Notes under the pieces: model-generated
What the model saw: only the letters and a program-made list of their open reading frames with translations
The model's database searches: none
What the model was told of the DNA's origin: nothing
Origin: Saccharopolyspora ipomoeae
GTDB taxonomy: Bacteria > Actinomycetota > Actinomycetes > Mycobacteriales > Pseudonocardiaceae
Direction of reading: 5' to 3'
DNA: 64,000 bases
Assembly: GCF_029952525.1 (NCBI RefSeq)
Contig: NZ_JASAOF010000004.1
Coordinates: 62,001 to 126,000 of the forward strand
Program-made: the position numbers and the translations under genes
Shown here: one piece after another, positions 27,284 through 37,480 of the stretch
Position numbering within the stretch: position 1 is the stretch's first letter
How the letters are laid out: each line of letters starts with the position of its first letter

Positions 27284-28954
27284 CTACCGGTAGGTGCCCT
27301 GGACCCACCAGTCACCGCGCTCGTGCACCAGCAGCAGCGCGACCTCGTCCGCATCGCCGGACCCCGCATCGCCGGGCCCCGCCGGGGATTCCGGCGCGAG
27401 CACGACCTGGAGGCGGACCTGGGCCCGCGGCGGCACCTGCGATTCCGGCGCGGTCCGGCCGGACCCGGTGGCCAGCAGCTCGACCCACCAGCGCTCGGTC
27501 ACCGGCCACGGACCGGCCCAGCCGACCACGGCGCGGGACTTCCCGCCGGCCACCTCGACCCGGTCCGGAGCGGCGGACAGACCGGTCCGGTCGGTGATCC
27601 ACACCGGCTCGCCCGAGGCGTCGAGCACCCGCGCCGGCCACGGCTCGCCCGGCACCACCGTCGGCGACGGCGCCGGGATCCGGCCCGGCCACGGCGGTTC
27701 GGCGGGCAGCGTCGCGCGGCGCTCGTCGCCCCAGGGCACGAATCGCACCTGGTCACGAGGGTCCCTGCCGCCACCGAGCACGCCGGTCAGCACCGCTTCC
27801 GGGCCGAGCATGCCCTGCACTCGCGCGAAGGCCCGGCCCGCGCGGGCGGTGGCCTCGCCGGTCGCGGAGCTGAGCAGGTCGAGCTGCAGACCGCCCGCGC
27901 CCACGACCTCCTCGGGACTCAGGCTCAGCTCGCCGAGGCCCGCGGTGGGACGACCGGTGCGGCCGTTGAGCCAGCCGTCGAGCTGCCAGCGGACCCGGTC
28001 GGCGGTGGCGGCCGGGGTCAGCGGTTCCGCGCAGCGCCACGCCCGGTGCAGCTCCTCGCCGTTCTCGGTGCGCGCCGAGATGCCCAATCGGGTGCAGGCC
28101 AGGCCGAGATCGCCCAGCTTGGCGTGCAGGTCGTCGGCGAGCGCCTTGGCGACGAACGCCGCGCGGTCCACCCGGTCCACCGGCGGGTCGAGCTCCTCGG
28201 TGACGATCAGCTCGGGCGGTGGTCGACGCCGCTTGACCGGGCGCTCCTCCTGCCCTCCCGCCGACCGGTGGGCCAGCAGAGCGGCCTGCCCGAACCGGGT
28301 CGCCACGTCCGCCGGGCCCAGCGCGGCGAACTCGCCGAGGGTGCGAATCCCCAAGCGGCGCAGCAGGTCCACGAGCTCGGGCTGCTGCGCGACCTGCTTC
28401 GGGCCGAGCCGGTCGGCGAGCTGCTCGACCTCCTCGATCGGCAGCGGGGCGAGGAAGCCCCGGCTGCCACCGGGTTCGACGTGCCGGGCGTGCCGGGCGG
28501 CGAGGATCGCGGCGAACAGCCCGTCGGCGACGCCGATCCGGCACTCCACGCCGGTCTGCGCGTCGATGTGGTCGACGAGCTTCTCCGCGACGGCCTCCTC
28601 TCCGCCGAAGTAGCGCGCAGGCCCCCGGGCGGGCACGGCGACCAGGCCCGGGCGGACGACCTCGACCCCGGGCACGAGTTCCTCGACGGCGACCACGACG
28701 GGCTCGAAGAACCGCACGTCGCGCGCCGGATCGTGCTCGCACACGACGAGTTCCGGGCAGCGCCCCTGCGCCTCGCGGCGGCGCATCCCCCGGCGCACAC
28801 CGCCCTCGCGGGCGGTCGCCGAGCAGGCGACGACCCGGTTCGCGGCGAAAACCGCTGCGGGCACGAGAGGCGCGAGCTCGGCGGCGCGCGCGGCGGCCAC
28901 CACCGGCCAGTCCGGGCACCACACGACGATCCTGCGGGCCGGCACGTCGCTCAC
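27284..28954 (-). CDS. imuB: ImuB, Y-family-like mutasome adaptor
   Basis: 556-aa Y-family polymerase relative. The N-terminal palm starts IVVWCPDWPVVAAA, but the catalytic acidic residues of active Y-family enzymes are not evident, as expected for ImuB, which tethers DnaE2 to the beta clamp rather than synthesising DNA. The little-finger-like part and a long C-terminal extension (about 370-556) are present. The start overlaps the imuA' stop (ATGA). QLDLL near residue 370 is a plausible clamp-binding motif. Confidence 0.92.
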   Translation of the reverse strand: MSDVPARRIVVWCPDWPVVAAARAAELAPLVPAAVFAANRVVACSATAREGGVRRGMRRREAQGRCPELVVCEHDPARDVRFFEPVVVAVEELVPGVEVVRPGLVAVPARGPARYFGGEEAVAEKLVDHIDAQTGVECRIGVADGLFAAILAARHARHVEPGGSRGFLAPLPIEEVEQLADRLGPKQVAQQPELVDLLRRLGIRTLGEFAALGPADVATRFGQAALLAHRSAGGQEERPVKRRRPPPELIVTEELDPPVDRVDRAAFVAKALADDLHAKLGDLGLACTRLGISARTENGEELHRAWRCAEPLTPAATADRVRWQLDGWLNGRTGRPTAGLGELSLSPEEVVGAGGLQLDLLSSATGEATARAGRAFARVQGMLGPEAVLTGVLGGGRDPRDQVRFVPWGDERRATLPAEPPWPGRIPAPSPTVVPGEPWPARVLDASGEPVWITDRTGLSAAPDRVEVAGGKSRAVVGWAGPWPVTERWWVELLATGSGRTAPESQVPPRAQVRLQVVLAPESPAGPGDAGSGDADEVALLLVHERGDWWVQGTYR

Positions 28955-29730
28955 CCCGCCACCGCGCGCAGGTGAGCCCGAGCGGCCGGGCGTTCTCCGG
29001 CAGCCGCGACGTCGGAAACGGTTGCAACGGCGGCGGTTTCGACAGCCGAGGTTTCGACAAGGGAGCTTTCGACAGGGGCGATCGCACCGTCGCGGGAGGG
29101 GAGCAGCACTCGGCAGGAACGCGGGCGCGACGCCGCGCCACGCCCTTCGGCGTGCACCGCGATCTCACGTTCGCGCAGGTGACCGTGGCCGTGCCCGAGT
29201 CCGCGCCAGCGGGCCCCGGAACAGCGCAGCTGCACCTCCGCGCCCGGCCAGCGCCCGAAGGGCAGCAGCACCGAACCGCGGTGGCGCGCTCGCGCGGAGA
29301 GCCTGCGGGCATCGGCGTCGAGCACCCACCCGGTCCCGCCGACCACGACCAGGTCGACGCCGTCGAGCAGCGCCGCGATCACGCCCGCCGGATCGGATCC
29401 CGGCTGCGGCACGACCGCCAGCCGCTCCAGCGACACCCCCGCCTCGGCGGCGGCGACCAGGTTGATGCCGGGCAGGCCCACCACGGTCGCCCAGGAACCG
29501 TTCGCCGTGGCCTCCGCCAGCAGCGCGAACAGCAGTGACACCGATCCGTGCACCGCCACCGTGCTGCCGCGGCGCAAACCTGGCCACGGCAGCACGGCGG
29601 CGAGTTCCGCCCGCGTCGGCAGCACCCGGCCCGCACCCGGGACACCGCCCGCCTCGACGCGCGGCACACCCACGGACACCCCGTCAGCCGTGGGCGCGCT
29701 CAGCGGCGTCGAAGACACCATCGCGGACAT
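28951..29730 (-). CDS. imuA: ImuA', RecA-like mutasome accessory protein
   Basis: 259-aa RecA-fold protein of the actinobacterial ImuA' type (Rv3395c family), required with ImuB and DnaE2 for damage-induced mutagenesis. It has AVLPWPGLRRGSTVAVHGS at the nucleotide-site position but no canonical GKT Walker A lysine. ATG 29730 is 5 nt after GGGGAGGG; the upstream GTG at 29745 is less likely. First gene of imuA'-imuB-dnaE2; two LexA boxes lie about 170 and 230 bp upstream. Confidence 0.9.
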   Translation of the reverse strand: MSAMVSSTPLSAPTADGVSVGVPRVEAGGVPGAGRVLPTRAELAAVLPWPGLRRGSTVAVHGSVSLLFALLAEATANGSWATVVGLPGINLVAAAEAGVSLERLAVVPQPGSDPAGVIAALLDGVDLVVVGGTGWVLDADARRLSARARHRGSVLLPFGRWPGAEVQLRCSGARWRGLGHGHGHLREREIAVHAEGRGAASRPRSCRVLLPSRDGAIAPVESSLVETSAVETAAVATVSDVAAAGERPAARAHLRAVAG

Positions 29731-29901
29731 CGCCGCCCTCCCCACATACGTGACCGCGGTGGGTGCCCGACCCCGGCGCGGGCACCCACGAACACAGCCG
29801 CTGCGGGGAAGGCAGCGGTGGAGTCAGCGCTGCGCCTGCACCCGGACCACAGCGCCGAACCCCATCGGAGCGGCCGACCCCGACACCGGCCGTCCCCAAT
29901 C

Positions 29902-29917
29902 TCGAACTTTCGTTCGA
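29902..29917. promoter_or_regulatory. LexA (SOS) box, perfect
   Basis: TCGAAC-TTTC-GTTCGA, an exact match to the mycobacterial/actinobacterial LexA consensus, upstream of imuA'. Confidence 0.92.
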
Positions 29918-29961
29918 ACAAGTCCAGTTAACCCTGCTCGGAGAGCCAAGTCAAGGACCAA

Positions 29962-29977
29962 GGGAACATTCGTTCGA
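29962..29977. promoter_or_regulatory. LexA (SOS) box, second site upstream of imuA'
   Basis: GGGAAC-ATTC-GTTCGA, centred exactly 60 bp from the perfect box. The 29731-30046 intergenic stretch holds these two sites, a small GAGTGCG/CGCACTC hairpin (30013-30029) and nothing else recognisable. Confidence 0.82.
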
Positions 29978-30046
29978 AAGAGTGATCCGGGGCTCTGCTC
30001 CCGCCCTCCCACGAGTGCGTTTCGCACTCCGCCCGCCCCAGAGCGC

Positions 30047-30085
30047 AAAAGAACGAGCCCCGAGGCCGAGGGCCTCGGGGCTCGT
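30047..30085 (-). terminator. purH terminator
   Basis: Perfect 15-bp stem ACGAGCCCCGAGGCC/GGCCTCGGGGCTCGT with a 3-nt loop, followed on the minus strand by TCTTTT. Confidence 0.9.
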
Positions 30086-30100
30086 CGTGGATGAGCGTCG

Positions 30101-31666
30101 TCAGTGGGCGAAGTGGCGGGTGCCCGTGAGGTAGACCGGGACTCCGGCCGCCTCCGCCGCCGCGATGACCTCGCCGTCGCGGACCGAACCGCCCGGCTGG
30201 ACGACGGCGCGGACACCGGCGTCGAGCAGGACCTGCAGGCCGTCCGGGAACGGGAAGAACGCGTCCGAGGCCGCGACCGAGCCCTTGGCGCGGTCACCCG
30301 CGCGGGCGACCGCCAGGCGGGCCGAGTCGACCCGGTTCACCTGGCCCATGCCCACGCCGACCGTCGCGCCCGCGTCGGCCAGCAGGATCGCGTTCGACTT
30401 CACCGCGCGGCAGGCGCGCCAGGCGAACTTCAGGTCCGCCAGCGTCGCCGCGTCCACCGGGGAACCGGTCGCCAGCGTCCAGTTCGCCGGGTCGTCGCCG
30501 TCGGCGTCGATGGCGTCCGAGCCCTGCACCAGCATGCCGCCGGAGATCGCGCGCATCTCGACCCGGCCGCTCTGCGGCGGCTGGGCGGTCAGGATGCGGA
30601 TGTTCTTCTTCTTGTTCAGCACGTCCACCGCGCCCTCGGCGTAGCCGGGGGCCACCACGACCTCGGTGAAGATCTCCGCGACCTGCTCGGCCATCGCCAC
30701 CGTCACCTCGCGGTTGGTGGCGATCACGCCGCCGAACGCGCTCACCGGGTCGCACTCGTGCGCCTTGCGGTGCGCGGCGGCGATGTCGTCGGCGACCGCG
30801 ATGCCGCACGGGTTGGCGTGCTTGATGATCGCCACGCACGGCTCGTCGTGGTCGTGCGCGGAACGCCACGCGGCGTCGGCGTCGACGTAGTTGTTGTAGG
30901 ACATCTCCTTGCCGTGCAGCTGCGCGGCCGCGGCCAGGCCGGTGGCCTCCCCGCCCGAGACGTACAGCGCGGCCGGCTGGTGCGGGTTCTCCCCGTAGCG
31001 CAGCGCGGAGCGGCGCTGCCAGGTCTCGCCGATCCAGCCCGGGAACGCGGCGTCGTCACCGGTCGGGACCTTGCTCATCCAGGACGCCACGGCCACGTCG
31101 TAGGACGCGGTGTGCCGGAACGCCTCGGCCGCCAGCTCGGTCCGGTCGGCCATCGAGAAACCGCCCGCGCGAACCTCCTCGAGAACCCACTCGTAGCGGC
31201 TCGGGTCGACCACGACGGCCACGTTGGCGTGGTTCTTCGCCGACGCGCGCACCATCGCCGGACCGCCGATGTCGATCTGCTCGATCACCTCGTCCTGCGC
31301 GGCGCCCGAGGCCACCGTCCGCACGAACGGGTACAGGTTGACCACCAGCAGGTCGAACGGAGCGATCTCCAGCTCCTCCAGCTGCCGGGCGTGGGTGTCG
31401 CGACGCAGGTCGGCGAGCAGGCCCGCGTGCACCCGCGGGTGCAGCGTCTTGACCCGGCCGTCCAGCGCCTCCGGGAAGCCGGTGAGCTCCTCGACGGGCG
31501 TGACCGGCACGCCGGCGTCGGCGATCGCGCGCGCCGTGCCGCCGGTGGAGACGATCTCCACCCCGGCCGCGTGCAGCCCGGTGGCCAGCTCCAGCAGGCC
31601 CGACTTGTCCGACACGCCGATCAGCGCGCGGCGAACCGGGCGCCGCTCCTGGGAGTTCGCGGTCAC
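30101..31666 (-). CDS. purH: PurH, AICAR transformylase/IMP cyclohydrolase
   Basis: 521-aa bifunctional enzyme for the last two steps of IMP synthesis. N-terminal IMP cyclohydrolase ([27 protein letters not shown]) and C-terminal transformylase ([31 protein letters not shown]). GTG 31666 overlaps the purN stop (GTGA), so the two purine genes are coupled. FolD at 16 kb supplies the 10-formyl-THF both need. Confidence 0.97.
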   Translation of the reverse strand: MTANSQERRPVRRALIGVSDKSGLLELATGLHAAGVEIVSTGGTARAIADAGVPVTPVEELTGFPEALDGRVKTLHPRVHAGLLADLRRDTHARQLEELEIAPFDLLVVNLYPFVRTVASGAAQDEVIEQIDIGGPAMVRASAKNHANVAVVVDPSRYEWVLEEVRAGGFSMADRTELAAEAFRHTASYDVAVASWMSKVPTGDDAAFPGWIGETWQRRSALRYGENPHQPAALYVSGGEATGLAAAAQLHGKEMSYNNYVDADAAWRSAHDHDEPCVAIIKHANPCGIAVADDIAAAHRKAHECDPVSAFGGVIATNREVTVAMAEQVAEIFTEVVVAPGYAEGAVDVLNKKKNIRILTAQPPQSGRVEMRAISGGMLVQGSDAIDADGDDPANWTLATGSPVDAATLADLKFAWRACRAVKSNAILLADAGATVGVGMGQVNRVDSARLAVARAGDRAKGSVAASDAFFPFPDGLQVLLDAGVRAVVQPGGSVRDGEVIAAAEAAGVPVYLTGTRHFAH

Positions 31667-32256
31667 GGGATATTCACCTTCCGTCCCTGCACGGTCCACC
31701 CGTGCAACGCCAGCTTCTGCAGAGTGCCGACCAGCAACCGCCGCTCGACGGCCTTGATCCGCTCGTGGAGGCTCGCCTCGTCGTCCTCGGGCAGCACCTC
31801 GACGGCTTCCTGGGCCAGGATCGGCCCCGTGTCCACGCCGGCGTCCACCACGAACAGGGTGCAGCCGGTGACGCGGACTCCATACTCCAGCGCATCCCGC
31901 ACCCCGTGCATGCCGGGGAACGAGGGAAGCAGCGCCGGGTGGCTGTTGAGGTATCGGCCGTCGAAGCGGGCCAGGAAGTCGGCGCCGACGAGCTTCATGA
32001 ACCCGGCGGAGACGACCAGGTCCGGCTCGTGCTCGGCGCAGGCCTCGGTCAGCGCGCGGTCCCACTCCTCGCGGGAGGCGTGGTCACCGACCTTGCGGAC
32101 GAACGTGGGGATGCCGGCGCGCTCGGCGCGGGCCAGTCCCTCGATGCCGCCGCGGTCGGCACCCACCGCGACCACCTGGACCGGGTAGTCGGGTTCGCTG
32201 GTGGCGTCGAGCAGGGCCTGCAGCAGGGTGCCGGAACCGGAGACGAGCACGACCAC
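31663..32256 (-). CDS. purN: PurN, GAR transformylase
   Basis: 197-aa phosphoribosylglycinamide formyltransferase. [12 protein letters not shown] is the phosphate loop, and [12 protein letters not shown] carries the catalytic Asn-His; the partner Asp is in [14 protein letters not shown] 32256 starts directly at the first strand with no ribosome site. The same frame stays open upstream to a CTG at 32331 that has AGGAG 6 nt before it, so the real start may be that CTG and the protein 25 aa longer. Confidence 0.93.
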   Translation of the reverse strand: MVVLVSGSGTLLQALLDATSEPDYPVQVVAVGADRGGIEGLARAERAGIPTFVRKVGDHASREEWDRALTEACAEHEPDLVVSAGFMKLVGADFLARFDGRYLNSHPALLPSFPGMHGVRDALEYGVRVTGCTLFVVDAGVDTGPILAQEAVEVLPEDDEASLHERIKAVERRLLVGTLQKLALHGWTVQGRKVNIP

Positions 32257-32427
32257 CCGCGCCGGGGTGGCGGTCGTGATCCGGTTCGGGTGCGCGGCGG
32301 TGCTCGGCTGGTCGGGCGTACTCGGGTTCAGCGTTCGCTCCTGACATGCCTCGGCACGATCTCCCCCGCAGCGTAAGACCTGGTTGCGGGGTCGGCTCCG
32401 GCAGGGGCCGGGCGAGTGGCGCAGCGC

Positions 32428-33822
32428 TCACCCCCGGTCGCGCGGCGCGGACTCCTCCTCGTCCGGCTCGGCGTCGAACTCGTCCGCCTCGACCTCGGGT
32501 TCGGCGTCGCTTTCCGCGCGGGCGACCGGGATTTCGGAGACCAGGTCGTCGAGGTCGGTGTAGTCGAAGTCCTCCTCCGGCGACTCCGGATCCGGCTCTG
32601 GATCGATGTCCTCGTCGTCGAACGCGTCGGTGGCGAAGGCGGCCAGCGCCGGGTCGTCGGGCTCCTCCGCGCCGCCCAGCCAGGTCATCGCCAGCGCGGG
32701 GATCGCCAGCCAGCACAGCGTCGCCAGCGCGAGGCCCACCGGGTGGAACGAGACGTCGCCGATCGGGCCGTTGCCGAGCCGACCGCCGGCGACCACCGCC
32801 AGGATCAGCACCGCCAGCGTCGCCACCCCGGCCGCCACCAGCACGACGACGAGACGGCGCACCAGCGGGCCGGGAACGCGTCGCGCGACCAGGCCCAGGA
32901 ACATCCCGACCAGCAGCGGGAGCAGCAGCACCACCGACCACCACACCGCCGGTCCGTCGTGCGGCAGCACCGCCAGCAGCGGCAGGTCCGGCAGCGGTCC
33001 CGGCGCGTGGTTCAGCGGCTGGACGGTCTGGGCCCCGATCGCGAAACCGCTGCCCGCGGCGAACGACCAGCCCGCCAGGATCGCGTTGGGCAGGTACAGC
33101 AGCGAGAGGACGGTGGCCCCGACGGCGTCGCCCGCGCCGCCCATCCGCTCCATCGACGCGGCCATCTCCGGTGCGGCGAGCACGACCCCGGCCAGCAGCA
33201 CGAACGCGCCTGCCGCGACCACGGTGGCGATCGTCAGCAGACCGATCCGCAGCCCGGTCCACACGTAGGCGTCGGTGCGCTCCCACAGCAGGTAGAACAG
33301 GCCGCAGCGGTTGGCCACCCCGGCGGTCGCGGCGATCGCGGCGGTCAGGCCGCAGCTCAGGAACGCCTCGACCGGGACCGCGCTGAACGGGCCGCCGAGC
33401 AGCATGGCGAACAGCGCGCCGACGCACGCGTGCACCAGCGCCATCGTCGCGATCACCGGCCACGCCTGGTCCGGGCGGCGCAGCCGGCAGCGGCGGGCGA
33501 CGAACGCCGAGGCCGCCGCGACCAGCAGCACGACGCCGATCGTGGGCAGCATCGGCAGCACGCTCAGCGGCGCGCCGGAGATCACCAGCGGCGACTGGTA
33601 GAGCATCAGCCAGCCGGGCAGCGCGGCCATCAGGACCAGCAGCGGGTCGAAGCTCGTGCCGCTGGCGATGCCGACGACCAGGGCGAGCAGCGCCGCGACG
33701 GCGAGGAAGCCGATCAGCGGCACCGCGCCGACCACGGCGATGAACAGCCACCGGCGGAGACCCGGTTTCCGGTCGGAAGGGCCGGCGGCCACGGCATGGG
33801 GGATCGGATCCAGCGCAGACAC
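32428..33822 (-). CDS. DUF6350 (PerM-like) membrane protein
   Basis: 464-aa protein with about ten transmembrane helices (residues 20-400) and an acidic cytoplasmic tail (DDEDIDPEPDPESPEEDFDY). It occupies the place of Rv0955/PerM, which supports cell division under stress in M. tuberculosis, next to purN. GTG 33822 (VSALDPIPH) is a likely start; no strong ribosome site is visible. Confidence 0.85.
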   Translation of the reverse strand: MSALDPIPHAVAAGPSDRKPGLRRWLFIAVVGAVPLIGFLAVAALLALVVGIASGTSFDPLLVLMAALPGWLMLYQSPLVISGAPLSVLPMLPTIGVVLLVAAASAFVARRCRLRRPDQAWPVIATMALVHACVGALFAMLLGGPFSAVPVEAFLSCGLTAAIAATAGVANRCGLFYLLWERTDAYVWTGLRIGLLTIATVVAAGAFVLLAGVVLAAPEMAASMERMGGAGDAVGATVLSLLYLPNAILAGWSFAAGSGFAIGAQTVQPLNHAPGPLPDLPLLAVLPHDGPAVWWSVVLLLPLLVGMFLGLVARRVPGPLVRRLVVVLVAAGVATLAVLILAVVAGGRLGNGPIGDVSFHPVGLALATLCWLAIPALAMTWLGGAEEPDDPALAAFATDAFDDEDIDPEPDPESPEEDFDYTDLDDLVSEIPVARAESDAEPEVEADEFDAEPDEEESAPRDRG

Positions 33823-33906
33823 GCGACCGAATGTCGCACCACCGCTGCTCCGAACGGCCTCGAACACGCCAGCGCATCCGCCCATCGGGGGATGTGGGCT
33901 GGGAGC

Positions 33907-33978
33907 GGGACAGTTTTAGCCATAATTACCCGGACAAAAGGGATCTTGATCATGGGTGATTATGGCTAAAACTGTCCC
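33907..33978. repeat. ~70-bp palindromic element, copy A
   Basis: Arms of 25 bp (left 33907-33931, right 33954-33978) begin GGGACAGTTTTAGCCATAAT and match except one G-T position; the 22-nt loop ends TTGATCAT. Copies B (43679) and C (55202) share CAGTTTTA ends and a TTGATCATG-like core. It sits upstream of the DUF6350 gene and 55 bp from a tandem array. Confidence 0.92.
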
Positions 33979-34032
33979 CTGCCAACGACCGTTGGCAACG
34001 TCCGCTCGACGCTCGGCGAGATCGCGGGGCAG

Positions 34033-34098
34033 TTAGAAGACGGACGGCTCAGAAGGCGAGCCGCTCAGAAGGCGAGTGGGTCAGAAAGCGGGGGGTCA
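34033..34098. repeat. 16-bp tandem array at DUF5336 gene 3' end
   Basis: TCAGAAGGCG-like units at 34033, 34049, 34065, 34081 and 34096 (spacing 16, 16, 16, 15). Read on the gene strand each is GCCTTCTGA, the last Ala-Phe codons plus stop, so the gene end appears to have been duplicated four times downstream. Confidence 0.9.
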
Positions 34099-35010
34099 GA
34101 AGGCGGGTGGGTTGGTGCCCGGGTGGGGCATCTGCCGGGTTCCCTGCGGGCCGCCGCCGTCCTGGTCGGATTTCGGTTGCTGAGCGTGCTGGGTGCTCGG
34201 GGGCGGCTGGGTGTTCGGGCTGCTTTGGGGCTGCTGTGGGGGCTGGACGTTCTGCTGGCCGGGCTGGGCGTTGGGGCCGGGCTGGGCGTTGGGGCGGTTC
34301 TGGTGGGGGCCGCTCGAGTCCGGGCCGGGGGTGGGGACGCCGCCCGAGGACGGGTTCCAACCGCCCGGTTGCTGGGAATCCGCCGGTGACTGCGACTGCT
34401 GCTGAGCGGGTTGGCCGCCGGTGTTCGGGTTCCACGGGGGTGGACCGCCGAACTGAGCTCCGGGTTGACCCTGCGGGCTCCAGCCCGGGCCACCGGGGCC
34501 GGGTCGCGGTCCTCCGGGTCCGCCCGGTCCGCGCTGCGGCCGACCCTGCGGGAACGGGGGCTGGCCGTACGGCTGCGGACCGGTCCCCGGGCGCGAGGAA
34601 CCGTCGCCGGACCTGCTGCCGGGCTTGATCACACCGCCCTCGACGAGCAGCACGCCCAGCACGGCGGCCAGCTGCGCGAACGCCAGCACCATCAGCACCG
34701 GGACCAGGCCCGACGCGGTGTTGCGGACGACGTCCTGCAGCAGCGCCAGCGCCGCGTAGGCCGACAGCGGGACGGCGACGAACAGCGCGTCCGGCGTCTT
34801 CGGCAGGAACCGCATGCCCGCCAGCGCGGCGGTGGAGATCAGGCCGACACCGGCCATGCTGCCCATCAGCGCGCCGACGCCGTCGTCGAAGAACCCGAGC
34901 AGGTAGCCGACAACGCCGGCACCGGCGGCCCCCATCGCGAGGATTTCTCTCAGCTCGAACGATCGGCGGTCGCCGCCGGTGCTCGGCTGTTGCGGATACG
35001 GGGCGGACAT
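34096..35010 (-). CDS. DUF5336 membrane protein (Rv0954-like)
   Basis: 304-aa protein: four transmembrane helices in residues 25-125 and a long Pro/Gly/Gln-rich tail (QPYGQPPFPQGRPQRGPGGP, then AQPGPNAQPGQQ repeats). Matches DUF5336, which includes the 34-kDa antigen Rv0954, reported at the mycobacterial growth pole. It sits in the same sucCD-perM-purNH neighbourhood. The tail is disordered and low in sequence constraint. Confidence 0.85.
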   Translation of the reverse strand: MSAPYPQQPSTGGDRRSFELREILAMGAAGAGVVGYLLGFFDDGVGALMGSMAGVGLISTAALAGMRFLPKTPDALFVAVPLSAYAALALLQDVVRNTASGLVPVLMVLAFAQLAAVLGVLLVEGGVIKPGSRSGDGSSRPGTGPQPYGQPPFPQGRPQRGPGGPGGPRPGPGGPGWSPQGQPGAQFGGPPPWNPNTGGQPAQQQSQSPADSQQPGGWNPSSGGVPTPGPDSSGPHQNRPNAQPGPNAQPGQQNVQPPQQPQSSPNTQPPPSTQHAQQPKSDQDGGGPQGTRQMPHPGTNPPAF

Positions 35011-35110
35011 GGGATCGGACTCCTCGAAAGCACTCGATCGGGCGTGCTGATCGACGGTACCGAACCCCGGCGACGGCCAGGGCGGCCCGCCTGCTTGGGC
35101 CGGAAGAGCG

Positions 35111-35147
35111 TTCGGGGCCGGGTTCCCGAGGGGAACCCGGCCCCGAA
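35111..35147 (-). terminator. sucCD terminator
   Basis: Perfect 17-bp stem TTCGGGGCCGGGTTCCC/GGGAACCCGGCCCCGAA with a GAG loop, 20 nt past the sucD stop. No U-tract, as is common in actinobacteria. Confidence 0.85.
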
Positions 35148-35167
35148 ACGAGCGAGGTCGGAGGGTG

Positions 35168-36052
35168 TCAGCCCTTGACGATCTCGCGCATCAGCTTGGC
35201 GGTCTCGCTCGGCGTCTTGCCGACCTTGACGCCCGCGGCCTCCAGGGCCTCCTTCTTCGCCGAGGCGGTGCCCGACGAACCGGAGACGATGGCGCCCGCG
35301 TGACCCATGGTCTTGCCCTCCGGCGCGGTGAAGCCCGCGACGTAGCCGACCACCGGCTTGGTGATGTTGGCCTTGATGTAGTCGGCCGCGCGCTCCTCGG
35401 CGTCGCCACCGATCTCACCGATCATCACGATGGCCTCGGTCTCCGGGTCTTCTTCGAAGGCCTGCAGCGCGTCGATGTGGGTGGTGCCGATGATCGGGTC
35501 ACCACCGATGCCGACGGCGCTGGAGAAACCGATGTCCCGCAGCTCGTACATCATCTGGTAGGTCAGCGTGCCCGACTTGGACACCAGACCGATCTTGCCC
35601 GGGCCGGTGATGTCGGCCGGGATGATGCCGGCGTTGGACTTGCCGGGCGAGATGATGCCGGGGCAGTTCGGCCCGATGATCCGGGTCTTGTTGCCCGTGG
35701 CGTTGGCGTGCGCCCAGAAGTAGGCCGAGTCGTGCACCGGGATGCCCTCGGTGATGACGACGGCCAGGCCGATCTCGGCGTCGATCGCCTCGATCACGGC
35801 GTCCTTGGCGAACTTCGGCGGCACGAAGACGACCGACACGTCGGCGCCGGTCTCCTTCATCGCCTCCTGAACGCTGCCGTAGACCGTGAGCTCCTTGCCC
35901 TCGATCTCGACGGTCTGCCCGGCCTTGCGGGCGTTGACACCGCCGACGATGTTGGTGCCGGAGCGCAGCATGCGGGCGGTGTGCTTGGTGCCCTCAGAGC
36001 CGGTGATGCCCTGAACGATCACCTTGCTGTTCTCGTTGAGGAAGATAGCCAT
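35168..36052 (-). CDS. sucD: Succinyl-CoA synthetase alpha subunit
   Basis: 294-aa alpha subunit (EC 6.2.1.5) of the TCA enzyme. CoA-binding N-terminal domain ([15 protein letters not shown]) and ligase domain with the phosphohistidine motif GHAGAIVSG near residue 245. Follows sucC by 7 nt; ATG 36052 fits the conserved [11 protein letters not shown] start. Confidence 0.97.
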   Translation of the reverse strand: MAIFLNENSKVIVQGITGSEGTKHTARMLRSGTNIVGGVNARKAGQTVEIEGKELTVYGSVQEAMKETGADVSVVFVPPKFAKDAVIEAIDAEIGLAVVITEGIPVHDSAYFWAHANATGNKTRIIGPNCPGIISPGKSNAGIIPADITGPGKIGLVSKSGTLTYQMMYELRDIGFSSAVGIGGDPIIGTTHIDALQAFEEDPETEAIVMIGEIGGDAEERAADYIKANITKPVVGYVAGFTAPEGKTMGHAGAIVSGSSGTASAKKEALEAAGVKVGKTPSETAKLMREIVKG

Positions 36053-36059
36053 GATCGCC

Positions 36060-37226
36060 TCACGCCCCCGCAGCCAGCTCGGCGGCCTTGTCGGCCGCAC
36101 CGTCCATCGTGTCCACGACCGTGACCAGCGGGTGGTTGGCCTCGGCCAGGATCTGACGCCCCTCGACGACGTTGTTGCCGTCGAGACGCACGATCAGCGG
36201 CTTGGTGGCCTCGTCGCCGAGGATCTTCAGCGCCTGCACGATGCCGTTGGCCACGGCGTCGCAGGCGGTGATGCCACCGAAGACGTTGACGAACACGGAC
36301 TTGACGTCCTGGTCGCCCAGGATGACGTCCAGGCCCGCGGCCATGACCTCGGCGGAGGCGCCGCCGCCGATGTCGAGGAAGTTCGCCGGCTTCACGTTGC
36401 CGTGGTTCTCACCGGCGTAGGCCACGACGTCCAGGGTGGACATGACCAGACCGGCACCGTTACCGATGATGCCGACCTCGCCGTCCAGCTTGACGTAGTT
36501 GAGGCCCTTCTCCTTGGCCTTGGCCTCGAGCGGGTTCTCCGCGTCCTTGTCCACCAGCTCGGCCTGCTTGGCCTGGCGGAACGCGGCGTTCTCGTCGAGG
36601 GTGACCTTGCCGTCGAGGGCGATGATCTTGCCCTCGGGGTCCTTCACCAGCGGGTTGACCTCCACCAGGGTGGCGTCTTCGGCGACGAAGGTCTCCCACA
36701 GCTTCACGATCACGTCGGCGACCTGGTCGGCGACCTCGGCCGGGAACTTGGCGGCGGAAACGATCTCCTTCGCCTTGTCCTGGTCGACGCCCTCGATCGG
36801 GTCGATCGCGATCTTGGCCAGGGCCTCCGGGTTGGTGGCCGCGACCTCTTCGATCTCCATACCGCCCTCGACCGAGGCCATCGCGAGGAAGTTGCGATTC
36901 GCGCGGTCGAGCAAGAAGGAGAAGTAGTACTCCTCCGCGATGTCGGAGGCGGTCGTGACCAGCACCTTGTTGGTGATGTGGCCCTTGATGTCGAGACCGA
37001 TGATGGCCTCGGCCTTGGCCTGGGCCTCGTCCGGGTTCTCGGCCAGCTTCACGCCGCCGGCCTTGCCCCGGCCACCGGTCATGACCTGGGCCTTGATGAC
37101 TACGGGCCCGCCGAGTTCTTCGGCGACTGCCTTGGCCCCTTGCGGGTCTGTCGCCACGGCGCCGGGCAGCGTCGGCACGCCGTGGGAGGCGAAGAGCTCC
37201 TTCGCCTGGTACTCGTACAGGTCCAC
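36060..37226 (-). CDS. sucC: Succinyl-CoA synthetase beta subunit
   Basis: 388-aa ADP-forming-type beta subunit. ATP-grasp domain ([20 protein letters not shown] near residue 45; EVNPLV and [10 protein letters not shown] later) and the C-terminal CoA-ligase domain ([20 protein letters not shown]). GTG 37226 has GGAGAG upstream and gives the conserved [12 protein letters not shown] start. The 254 bp upstream should hold the sucCD promoter. Confidence 0.97.
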   Translation of the reverse strand: MDLYEYQAKELFASHGVPTLPGAVATDPQGAKAVAEELGGPVVIKAQVMTGGRGKAGGVKLAENPDEAQAKAEAIIGLDIKGHITNKVLVTTASDIAEEYYFSFLLDRANRNFLAMASVEGGMEIEEVAATNPEALAKIAIDPIEGVDQDKAKEIVSAAKFPAEVADQVADVIVKLWETFVAEDATLVEVNPLVKDPEGKIIALDGKVTLDENAAFRQAKQAELVDKDAENPLEAKAKEKGLNYVKLDGEVGIIGNGAGLVMSTLDVVAYAGENHGNVKPANFLDIGGGASAEVMAAGLDVILGDQDVKSVFVNVFGGITACDAVANGIVQALKILGDEATKPLIVRLDGNNVVEGRQILAEANHPLVTVVDTMDGAADKAAELAAGA

Positions 37227-37480
37227 TCGACTCTCCTGCGACGTCGGTGTCGGACTCGGTGACGATATCGACCTGCGATGACGCATGGGGCGGCGCACCT
37301 GGTGAACTGCCTCACCTGAGGTAGGGCGTCTGCCTGGGTCGACCCGTCCAACACGGGGATTCGCCTGTTTCGGCAGGAGCGATATCTGCGTTCGCGTGAC
37401 GAACGGAACAGACGCCGTGACGGCGTGCAGCCAGTCTCGGGCACCGCGCGAGCGGTCACAAGACGTCCGGGCGAGTGAAC

